From NCBI GenBank assembly GCA_026984595.1, contig JALSRW010000015.1:1-5761 (forward strand): a DNA stretch of 5,761 nucleotides. The letters run 5' to 3'. Source of the DNA: Alphaproteobacteria bacterium. Lineage in GTDB: Bacteria; Pseudomonadota; Alphaproteobacteria; Geminicoccales; Geminicoccaceae. The notes under the pieces are model-generated. The model ran no database searches, was not told the origin of the DNA, and saw only the letters and a list, made by a program, of their open reading frames with translations. Shown one piece after another: positions 1-5,201 of the stretch (position 1 is its first letter; every line of letters starts with the position of its first letter). Made by a program: the position numbers and the translations under genes.

Positions 1-1
1 C

Positions 2-316
2 TGGCTGGAGGGGGCATCGCGCGCGCGGGCGCTGTTGCGGGTGTTCCTGCCGCTCGCCCTGCCGGCGATCACGGTCACCGCGATCTTTTCCTTCATCAAC
101 GCCTGGAACGAATTCGTCATCGCTCTCACCATGCTCCGCCGTCAGGAAAGCTACACCCTGCCGATCCAGATCTTTTCGCTGGTCGCCGGCCGCTACACGG
201 TGGAATGGCACCATGTGATGGCGGCCTCGCTGGTGGCCACCATCCCGGTGGCGATCGTGTTTTCCTGGCTCCAGCGCTATCTGGTGCGCGGCCTCGGCGT
301 CGGCGCCGTCAAGTGA
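2..316 (+). CDS. Carbohydrate ABC transporter permease (CUT1, MalG/UgpE type), C-terminal part
   Basis: This is the last 104 residues of an inner-membrane ABC importer permease; the start lies left of the window. The visible part opens inside the cytoplasmic EAA coupling loop (EGASRARALLRVFLPLALP, matching the family pattern DGA...F..i.LPl..P), which docks on the ATPase. A transmembrane segment follows, then WNEFVIALTML (the WNEF..AL signature of MalG/UgpE-like permeases), a periplasmic stretch (YTLPIQIFSL...WHHVMAA), and a last membrane helix ending in RYLVRGLGVGAVK. That ending is typical of CUT1 permeases (RY.v.GL..GAvK). It reads in frame from base 2 with no start visible, because the nearby GTG codons fall inside the conserved loop. 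CUT1 systems usually import sugars, glycerol-3-phosphate or related polyols, but substrate cannot be read from a permease tail. ridA follows after 27 bases, so the genes are probably cotranscribed. The binding protein, partner permease and ATPase are not in the window. Confidence 0.9.
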   Translation, partial: WLEGASRARALLRVFLPLALPAITVTAIFSFINAWNEFVIALTMLRRQESYTLPIQIFSLVAGRYTVEWHHVMAASLVATIPVAIVFSWLQRYLVRGLGVGAVK

Positions 317-330
317 CACCCGTACCGTGA

Positions 331-336
331 AAGGAG
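331..336 (+). promoter_or_regulatory. Shine-Dalgarno site of the RidA-family gene
   Basis: AAGGAG lies seven bases before the GTG at 344. It is the strongest ribosome binding site in the window and is the reason for choosing GTG 344 as the start. It sits in the 27-base gap after the permease stop, where I see no terminator, consistent with one transcript. Confidence 0.8.
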
Positions 337-343
337 AATTCCC

Positions 344-715
344 GTGTCCAAGCAGTGTTTCGGCAGCGCCCATGTGCCCCTGTCCCCGGCCGTCCGGGCG
401 GGCGATTTCGTCTATGTCTCGGGCCAGGTGCCGGTGGATGCGAGCGGCCGGGTGGTGGCCGGCGGCATCGCCGAGCAGACCGAACAGGTGATGCGCAACA
501 TCGAGGCGGCCCTGGCGCTGGCCGGCTGTGCCTTGGAGGATGTGATCAAGACCCAGGTGTTCCTGGAGGATGCCCGCGATTTCGCCGCCTTCAACCAGGT
601 ATACGCGAAGTTCTTCCCGACCGATCCGCCGGCGCGGACCACCGTCGAGGCACGGTTGATGATCGACATCAAGGTGGAAATCGAGGCGATCGCCTACAAG
701 CCGCTCCGCGGTTGA
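344..715 (+). CDS. RidA/YjgF/UK114-family protein (putative enamine/imine deaminase)
   Basis: This is a 123-residue single-domain protein, the usual length for the Rid family, whose members form trimers with active sites between subunits. RidA proper hydrolyses reactive 2-aminoacrylate-type enamines/imines to keto acids and ammonia in the cytoplasm. Family signatures are clear: VYVSGQVPVD (residues 23-32), the long helix with EQVMRNIEAAL, PPARTTVEARL (95-105) holding the key Arg98 (equivalent to E. coli Arg105), and IKVEIEAIA (109-117) with Glu112 matching Glu120. The conserved N-terminal Pro-Tyr motif is instead PLSPAVRAG, so Leu13 appears to stand where RidA has Tyr17. This may therefore be one of the other Rid subfamilies with a different substrate. 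It starts at GTG with AAGGAG seven bases upstream. It lies between an ABC permease and an M81 hydrolase gene, suggesting a role in catabolism of the imported compound. The family is certain; the exact activity is not. Confidence 0.93.
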   Translation: MSKQCFGSAHVPLSPAVRAGDFVYVSGQVPVDASGRVVAGGIAEQTEQVMRNIEAALALAGCALEDVIKTQVFLEDARDFAAFNQVYAKFFPTDPPARTTVEARLMIDIKVEIEAIAYKPLRG

Positions 716-717
716 GC

Positions 718-723
718 GGGGAG
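718..723 (+). promoter_or_regulatory. Shine-Dalgarno site of the M81 hydrolase gene
   Basis: GGGGAG sits eight bases before ATG 732, within the 16-base gap after the RidA-family stop codon. It supports the start chosen and translation from the same message as the upstream genes. Confidence 0.65.
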
Positions 724-731
724 CGGCGGTC

Positions 732-2255
732 ATGCGCGTGTTCACCGCCTCGCTGGCGACCGAAACCAACACCTTTTCGCCGGTACCCACCGACCGGGCC
801 TCCTTCGAGACCGCCTTCTACGCCCCCCCCGGCCGCCATCCGGACACCCCCACCCTGTGCTCGGCGGTGATCCCCGTGCTACGCCGCCGCGCGGCTTCGG
901 ACCCCGATCTCGAGGTGGTCGAGGGGACCGCCGCCTGGGCCGAACCCGGGGGGCTCCTGCGCCTCGATGTGTACGAGGAACTGCGCGACGAGATCCTCGA
1001 TCAGCTCCGGGCGGCGATGCCCGTGGACTGCGTGATCCTGGGGCTGCACGGGGCGATGGTGGCCCGCGGCCTGGAGGATTGTGAAGGCGATCTGCTGGCC
1101 CGGGTACGGGACATCGTCGGCCCCGGGGTGGTGGTCGCCGCCGAGCTCGATCCGCACAGCCATCTCACGGAGAAGCGCGTGCGGGCCGCCGACATCCTGG
1201 CCGCCTTCCTGGAGTTTCCGCACACCGATTTCGAGGAACGGGCGGAGCATGTGGTGGATCTGGGCCTGGCCGCGGCGCGGGGTGAGATCCGGCCGGTGAT
1301 GTCGGTCTTCGATTGCCGCATGATCGACATCTTTCCCACCAGCCGCGAGCCGATGCGCAGCTTCGTCGACCGCATGCGCGCAATGCAGGGGAAGGATCGC
1401 ATCCTGTCGGTTTCCCTCATCCACGGCTTCATGGCCGCTGATGTGCCCGAGCTCGGCACCCGGGTGCTGGTGGTGACCGACGATGCCGAGGAAAAGGGCG
1501 CAGCACTCGCCGCACGGCTCGGCCGGGAGGTGTTCGCCATGCGGGGAACCACCCGGATGCCGGTGATGCCAGTGGAGGACGCCGTCGCTGCCGTCCGCGA
1601 CCGCTCCCCGGGGAACGGCCCGGTGGTGCTCGCCGACATCTGGGACAACCCCGGTGGCGGCAATGCCGGCGACAATACGGTGTTGCTGCGGGCGCTGATG
1701 GGGGCGGGGATCGACCGCCTCGGCGCCGCCCTGATCTGGGACCCGCAGGCGGCCCTGCTCGCGCATGCGGCCGGAGAAGGTACGGTCCTGGAGATGCGGA
1801 TCGGCGGCAAGACCCATGCTTCGAGCGGCACCCCGATCGACGGCCGCTTCGAGATCCGGGCACTGGCCGATCCGGGATGGCAGTCCTTCGCCGGCAGCCG
1901 CGTGACGCTCGGCAGATGCGCGGCCCTGCGGCTCGCCGGCACCGAGATCGACATCCTCGTCGGCAGCAACCGGACCCAGGTCTTCGAACCGGACATCTTC
2001 ACCAATCTCGGCATCGACCCGCGCAGCAAGCAGGTGCTGCTGGTCAAGTCGACCAACCATTTCTTCGCCGGCTTCCGTCCGATCGCCAGCGAGATCCTCT
2101 ATGTCGGGGTGGAAGGGATCTACCCCAGCCGTTCGGACGGGAGCTGCTACACCCGGCTCGGGAGGCCGATCTGGCCGTTCGTCGAGGATCCGTTCGCGGA
2201 GGAGGCAGCCGGCCCGACCGCCCGCTCTGCCGGCCGCACCGCACCGCCGACTTGA
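732..2255 (+). CDS. M81 family metallohydrolase (MlrC-like)
   Basis: This is a 507-residue protein, normal for the M81/MlrC family (DUF1485 N-terminal domain plus MlrC C-terminal domain). The N-terminus MRVFTASLATETNTFSP is typical. Likely metal ligands lie in the N-terminal domain: LGLHGAMV (His106), LDPHSHLT (Asp140, His142) and FPHTD (His164). The C-terminal domain shows ADIWDNPGGGNAGDNT (301-316), VKSTNHFFAGFRPIASEI (438-455) and a typical ending GRPIWPF, followed by an Ala/Pro/Thr-rich tail of about 20 residues. The named member MlrC cleaves linearised microcystin peptides, but most relatives have unknown substrates and this gene gives no reason to expect microcystin itself. There is no signal peptide, so it should act in the cytoplasm on something already imported. 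The ABC permease and RidA genes immediately upstream fit that. The usual Asn after the metal-binding DxH appears to be His144 here. Family assignment is firm; substrate is unknown. Confidence 0.92.
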   Translation: MRVFTASLATETNTFSPVPTDRASFETAFYAPPGRHPDTPTLCSAVIPVLRRRAASDPDLEVVEGTAAWAEPGGLLRLDVYEELRDEILDQLRAAMPVDCVILGLHGAMVARGLEDCEGDLLARVRDIVGPGVVVAAELDPHSHLTEKRVRAADILAAFLEFPHTDFEERAEHVVDLGLAAARGEIRPVMSVFDCRMIDIFPTSREPMRSFVDRMRAMQGKDRILSVSLIHGFMAADVPELGTRVLVVTDDAEEKGAALAARLGREVFAMRGTTRMPVMPVEDAVAAVRDRSPGNGPVVLADIWDNPGGGNAGDNTVLLRALMGAGIDRLGAALIWDPQAALLAHAAGEGTVLEMRIGGKTHASSGTPIDGRFEIRALADPGWQSFAGSRVTLGRCAALRLAGTEIDILVGSNRTQVFEPDIFTNLGIDPRSKQVLLVKSTNHFFAGFRPIASEILYVGVEGIYPSRSDGSCYTRLGRPIWPFVEDPFAEEAAGPTARSAGRTAPPT

Positions 2256-2257
2256 CA

Positions 2258-2287
2258 GCCGGCCCGGGCTCGCCAGTTTGCCGGCCC
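2258..2287 (+). repeat. Two GCCGGCCC copies just before dusA
   Basis: GCCGGCCC occurs at 2258-2265 and again at 2280-2287, the second touching the dusA ATG. Each contains the palindrome GCCGGC, so the two copies can pair as a 6-bp stem with a 16-base loop in the M81-dusA gap. No T-tract follows, so it is not a classic terminator. There is no AGGAG-like site in this gap. It may simply reflect GC richness, or it may modulate dusA translation. Confidence 0.35.
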
Positions 2288-3301
2288 ATGCGGGAGAACC
2301 GGAAGAGATTGGAGCGGCGCCTCTGCGTGGCGCCGATGATGGACTGGACCGACCGCCATTGCCGCTATTTCCACCGGCTGCTGGCGCCGCACGCGCTGCT
2401 CTACACCGAGATGGTGACCACCGCCGCCATCCGCCACGGCGATCGCCGGCGCCTGCTGGCTTTCGATGCGGCCGAGCGGCCCTTGGCGCTGCAGCTCGGG
2501 GGCAGCGAGCCCGGAGAGCTCGCCTTCGCGGCCCGTATCGGTGAGGATTTCGGCTACGACGAGATCAATCTCAACTGCGGCTGCCCCTCGCCACGGGTAC
2601 GGAAAGGGGCGTTCGGCGCCTGCCTGATGGCCGAACCCGAGCGGGTCGCGGACTGTGTCGCCGCGATGCGCGCTGCCGTCTCGCTTCCGGTTACCGTCAA
2701 ATGTCGTATCGGCATCGACGAGCATGACGACTACGACTTTCTCCGGCGGTTCGTGGAAATCGTGGCGGCCGCCGGCTGCGAGGTCTTCATCGTCCATGCC
2801 CGCAAGGCCTGGCTCGACGGGGTGAGCCCCAAGCAGAATCGCGAGGTGCCGCCGCTGCGTCACGATTTCGTCCACCGGCTCGGGGTCGAACGACCGGATC
2901 TCGTGATCGTCGCCAATGGCGGCATCCGCAGTCTCGCCGAAGTGAGGCACCATCTGGGACGGGTCGACGGGGTGATGCTGGGACGCGAGGCCTACCAGAA
3001 TCCGTGGCGGCTGGCGGAGCTCGACCGTGCGCTGTTCGGTCCCGGCGCCCCCGAAAGCCGCATGGAGGTGGTCGTCGCCATGGCCGCCTATGCCGCTCGC
3101 CAGAGCGGCGCCGGCGTACCGCTCAAGGCCATCGCTCGCCACATGCTGGGTCTCTTCAACGGCCTGCCCGGCGCCCGTTCCTGGCGTCGCACTCTCGGCG
3201 AGGGCATGGTCCGGGCGGACGCCTCGCCCGAACTCCTGCCGGATGCCGCCTCCCGGGTACGCGATCCGGGCAGTGCGGAGGCCTCCTTAACCGTTTGTTA
3301 G
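2288..3301 (+). CDS. dusA: tRNA-dihydrouridine synthase A (DusA)
   Basis: DusA is a flavoenzyme that uses FMN and NADPH to reduce uridines in the tRNA D-loop to dihydrouridine. E. coli DusA modifies positions 20 and 20a. The 337-residue protein has the Dus TIM-barrel signatures in order: VAPMMDWTDRHCRYFHR (14-30), where WTDRHCR is characteristic of DusA; LQLGGSEP (69-75); NLNCGCPSPRVRKGAFGACLM (94-114) with the catalytic Cys99; VTVKCRIG (135-142) with the flavin-contacting Lys138; IVHARKAWL (168-176); and ANGGIRS (209-215), followed by a C-terminal helical RNA-binding part containing HMLGLFNGLPGARSWRR. The reading frame stays open far upstream, but that part overlaps the M81 gene and is not DusA-like. 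ATG 2288 gives a normal length, though it lacks a clear ribosome site. In-frame TTG 2309 and GTG 2327 are weaker alternatives. It may be read from the upstream operon by read-through or coupling; I see no convincing promoter of its own. Confidence 0.96.
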   Translation: MRENRKRLERRLCVAPMMDWTDRHCRYFHRLLAPHALLYTEMVTTAAIRHGDRRRLLAFDAAERPLALQLGGSEPGELAFAARIGEDFGYDEINLNCGCPSPRVRKGAFGACLMAEPERVADCVAAMRAAVSLPVTVKCRIGIDEHDDYDFLRRFVEIVAAAGCEVFIVHARKAWLDGVSPKQNREVPPLRHDFVHRLGVERPDLVIVANGGIRSLAEVRHHLGRVDGVMLGREAYQNPWRLAELDRALFGPGAPESRMEVVVAMAAYAARQSGAGVPLKAIARHMLGLFNGLPGARSWRRTLGEGMVRADASPELLPDAASRVRDPGSAEASLTVC

Positions 3302-3336
3302 AACGTTTCCCGCCAGATGGTCGGGCTGGTCACGGC

Positions 3337-3342
3337 GGGGAG
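3337..3342 (+). promoter_or_regulatory. Shine-Dalgarno site deciding the Flp pilin start
   Basis: GGGGAG lies seven bases before ATG 3350, whereas the earlier in-frame ATG at 3317 has no such site. It therefore decides the start. It belongs to a 14-base sequence, GCGGGGAGCGGCGG, that also precedes the M81 gene. Confidence 0.6.
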
Positions 3343-3349
3343 CGGCGGG

Positions 3350-3547
3350 ATGTACCATCGAGCAAGCGGGATCCTTCGCGCTCTGGGCTCTCTGGCCCGC
3401 GATTGTCGCGGTTCCAATGCCGTGGAATACGCCCTGCTGGCGGCGATGGTGGCGATCACCGCGATCAGCGGAATCGTCGCCTTCGCCGATGCCAGCGTCG
3501 GCATGTGGACCGACGTGAGCGCCATCATCGTCGATGCCCTGAACTGA
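3350..3547 (+). CDS. Flp/Fap-type (type IVb) prepilin
   Basis: This is a 65-residue pre-pilin of the Flp/Fap family, the subunit of thin Tad-system adhesion pili. A basic leader of 21 residues ends in CRG and is followed by SNAVEYALLAAMVAITAISG. This is the exact G/XXXXEY processing motif: cleavage would fall between Gly21 and Ser22, placing Glu26 and Tyr27 at mature positions 5 and 6. The segment Tyr27-Phe45 is the hydrophobic assembly helix, and a short polar tail ends in IIVDALN. The mature product would be about 44 residues, close to known Flp pilins. ATG 3350 is preferred over ATG 3317 because of its ribosome site and because it gives a normal leader length. No tad/cpa genes (prepilin peptidase, secretin, ATPase) are in view, so export and assembly would depend on loci elsewhere. 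It starts 48 bases after dusA and converges with amn. The Glu-Tyr motif makes a chance ORF unlikely. Confidence 0.88.
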   Translation: MYHRASGILRALGSLARDCRGSNAVEYALLAAMVAITAISGIVAFADASVGMWTDVSAIIVDALN

Positions 3548-3565
3548 GCAGGGCGCCGCCTGCTC
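3546..3565. terminator. Candidate bidirectional terminator hairpin between the Flp pilin gene and amn
   Basis: GAGCAGG (3546-3552) and CCTGCTC (3559-3565) form a perfect 7-bp stem with a 6-base loop in the 27-base gap between the convergent genes. A second, partly competing stem pairs TCCGCT (3564-3569) with AGCGGA (3577-3582) across the amn stop codon. Neither has a T-run on either strand, so the terminator call rests on position and symmetry only. Confidence 0.42.
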
Positions 3566-3574
3566 CGCTCGGCG

Positions 3575-5056
3575 TCAGCGGAATGCGGGCTCGTCGAAGC
3601 TCCGGAGCTTGCGCGAATGGAGCCGCTCGGACCCCTGCTCGCGCAAGAGACGTACCGCCTCGATGCCCACCAGCAGATGCTGGTTGACCCGTTCCCGGTA
3701 GAACTGGGTGGCCATGCCGCGGAGCTTGAGTTCGCCGTGAAGGGGCTTGTCCGAGACGCAGAGCAGGGTGCCGTAGGGAACGCGAAAGCGCAGCCCGTTG
3801 GCGGCCACGGTGGCGCTCTCCATGTCGACGGCGATGGCCCGGGCCTGGTTGAGCCGTTCGTAGAGTTCACCGTAGCGCAGCTCCCAATTGCGGTTGGCGG
3901 TGGTGGCCACGGTGCCGGTGCGCATGCGGGTCTTGAGATCGAGGCCGGAAAGGCCGGTGATCCGGGCCACCGCATCCTGGAGCGCGATCTGGACCTCGGC
4001 GATGGGCGGCACCGGAACGAACAGCGGCACCTCCTGATCGAGCACGCCGTCCTCGCGGACGTAGCCGTGGGAAAGCACGTAGTCGCCGAGCTGCTGGCTG
4101 CGCCTGAGCCCGGCGCAATGGCCGAGAATGAGCCAGCAATGCGGCCGCAGCACGGCCAGATGGTCGGTGATGGTACGGGCATTGCTGGGCCCGACCCCGA
4201 TGTTCACCAGGGTGATACCGCGATGGTCGGGGCGGGTCATGTGATAGGCCGGCATCTGCGGCAGATGTGCGGGCGGCTCGCCGTTCTCGGCCGGCGGGTG
4301 GAAGCGCGGATTGGCCGTGACGATGTCGCCGGGAGCCACCAGCCGGTCGTAGATGGCGCCATCCGCCACCTCGCTGCGGGCGAGCTCGAGGAAATGCTCG
4401 CAATACCGCTGATAATTGGTGAGCAGGATGTAGCGCTGGAAGTGCTCGGGGCTGGTGCCCGTGTAATGGCTCAGCCGATCGAGGCTGTAGTCGACCCGCT
4501 CGGCGGTGAACAGGGCGAGCGGCCGCGGCTCCTCCGGGGCGCCGCGCCAGGTGCCGTTGGCGATGGAATCATCGGTACGGCTCAGATCGGGCATCGGGAA
4601 CAGATACTGGACCTGATGCAGCCGCTCGGGCGGTACCTGTGCGGTCACCGTCTCCACCACGAAGGGCAGCGGGATCGGCCTTCGGCTGATGCCGATCACC
4701 ACCGGCACCCCGTGGTTCTTCATCAGCAGGCCGATCTGGGTACGGTAGTAGTCGGCGAACAGATCCGGCCGGGTCACCGTGGTGCCGTAGATCCCGGGAT
4801 CGTGCAGCACACCATAGGCGAGGCGTCCATCGAGATTGAGATCGGCGGCGGTGACGCGGATGCCGACGAAGGGATAGAAGGCGTCGATGCTGCCCGGCTC
4901 GCGTCCGCGCTCGAGATAGGCGGCGAAGGCTTCGCGCAGGCGCCCGACCGCCTCCTCGTAGAGGGCGGTGATGCGGGCCACCGCGGCATCGGCTTCCCGC
5001 TCGATCGAGGGTTCGCGGATACCGAGTCTTCGGAAGATGTCGGCGAGTTCGCGCAT
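3575..5056 (-). CDS. amn: AMP nucleosidase
   Basis: Amn hydrolyses AMP to adenine and ribose 5-phosphate in the cytoplasm, helping set adenylate pools and feeding purine salvage. From ATG 5056 the protein has 493 residues (E. coli Amn 484). The N-terminal domain contains ITALYEEAVGRLREAF, HDPGIYGTTVTRPDLF and RVDYSLDRLSHYTGTSPEHF, all matching the Amn-specific regulatory/substrate domain. The C-terminal nucleoside-phosphorylase-like domain has NIGVGPSNARTITDHLAVLRP (285-304), GHCAGLR (312-318), RTGTVATTANRNWELRY, VDMESATVAANG (410-421) and LCVSDKPLHGE (432-442). The Asp in SDKP corresponds to the catalytic acid, and the C-terminus RLHSRKLRSFDEPAFR is diagnostic. The frame stays open to ATG 5203, but that would overlap the divergent gene's start codon and add 49 residues unlike Amn. 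ATG 5152 is also possible. No well-spaced Shine-Dalgarno sequence precedes 5056. The key residues visible are intact. Confidence 0.96.
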   Translation of the reverse strand: MRELADIFRRLGIREPSIEREADAAVARITALYEEAVGRLREAFAAYLERGREPGSIDAFYPFVGIRVTAADLNLDGRLAYGVLHDPGIYGTTVTRPDLFADYYRTQIGLLMKNHGVPVVIGISRRPIPLPFVVETVTAQVPPERLHQVQYLFPMPDLSRTDDSIANGTWRGAPEEPRPLALFTAERVDYSLDRLSHYTGTSPEHFQRYILLTNYQRYCEHFLELARSEVADGAIYDRLVAPGDIVTANPRFHPPAENGEPPAHLPQMPAYHMTRPDHRGITLVNIGVGPSNARTITDHLAVLRPHCWLILGHCAGLRRSQQLGDYVLSHGYVREDGVLDQEVPLFVPVPPIAEVQIALQDAVARITGLSGLDLKTRMRTGTVATTANRNWELRYGELYERLNQARAIAVDMESATVAANGLRFRVPYGTLLCVSDKPLHGELKLRGMATQFYRERVNQHLLVGIEAVRLLREQGSERLHSRKLRSFDEPAFR

Positions 5057-5086
5057 GCAGGCCCGGATCGCTGTTTCTCCGCCTGC
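5057..5086 (-). promoter_or_regulatory. Hairpin in the amn leader abutting the start codon
   Basis: In the amn message, GCAGGC (5086-5081) can pair with GCCTGC (5062-5057), whose last base touches the ATG. Inside it GGA can pair with TCC after a two-base bulge. The only GGAG lies about 20 bases from the ATG and would be partly buried in this fold, so the structure could limit amn translation. This is visible pairing only; function is inferred. Confidence 0.35.
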
Positions 5087-5088
5087 TG

Positions 5089-5115
5089 ATAGCACGACTC
5101 GGGAGCAACGCCCAA
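5089..5115 (-). promoter_or_regulatory. Weak candidate sigma-70 promoter for amn
   Basis: On the minus strand, TTGGGC (5115-5110) is followed after 15 bases by TGCTAT (5094-5089), giving a transcript start near 5082 and a leader of about 26 bases. Matches to consensus are only partial and the spacing is short. It is the best I can find in the 145-base divergent region. Confidence 0.22.
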
Positions 5116-5130
5116 CCGCCAGGAAGCGGG

Positions 5131-5162
5131 CCGGCTTGTGTGCCGGTGCCATCGCCGATAGC
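5131..5162 (+). promoter_or_regulatory. Inverted repeat and weak promoter candidate for the amidotransferase gene
   Basis: CCGGC (5131-5135) and GCCGG (5142-5146) flank TTGTGT, forming a symmetrical site that could be an operator or a small hairpin. TTGTGT (5136-5141) with GATAGC (5157-5162), 15 bases apart, is a weak -35/-10 pair pointing toward the gene at 5202. It lies in the only divergent promoter region of the window, which is the main argument for it. Confidence 0.2.
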
Positions 5163-5201
5163 GTGGCGCCGTTCGCGACCCCTGCACGAGAGCGCGTGCC
5201 C

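Noticed and set aside
355..870. 171-codon + frame across RidA and the M81 start
   Set aside because: It overlaps two firmly identified genes, and its Gly/Arg/Pro-rich composition is typical of a shadow frame.
879..2060. 393-codon open frame on the - strand, plus another of 351 codons in the same region
   Set aside because: Both are antisense to the well-supported M81 gene, have low-complexity composition and match no family.
1877..2287. Upstream extension of the dusA frame
   Set aside because: It overlaps the M81 coding region for most of its length, is Arg/Pro-rich and shows no Dus homology; it is an open frame only by base composition.
2147..3142. 331-codon open frame on the - strand
   Set aside because: Antisense to dusA, which carries all Dus motifs in the + frame.
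3290..3325. Possible promoter for the Flp gene in the AT-richer patch at the end of dusA (TTGTTA at 3295)
   Set aside because: No acceptable -10 sequence lies at a suitable distance; the patch alone is not enough.
3617..5089. 490-codon open frame on the + strand
   Set aside because: It lies antisense to amn, whose protein matches AMP nucleosidase from end to end. The product is Gly/His-rich with no recognisable motif, as expected for the opposite strand of GC-rich genes.
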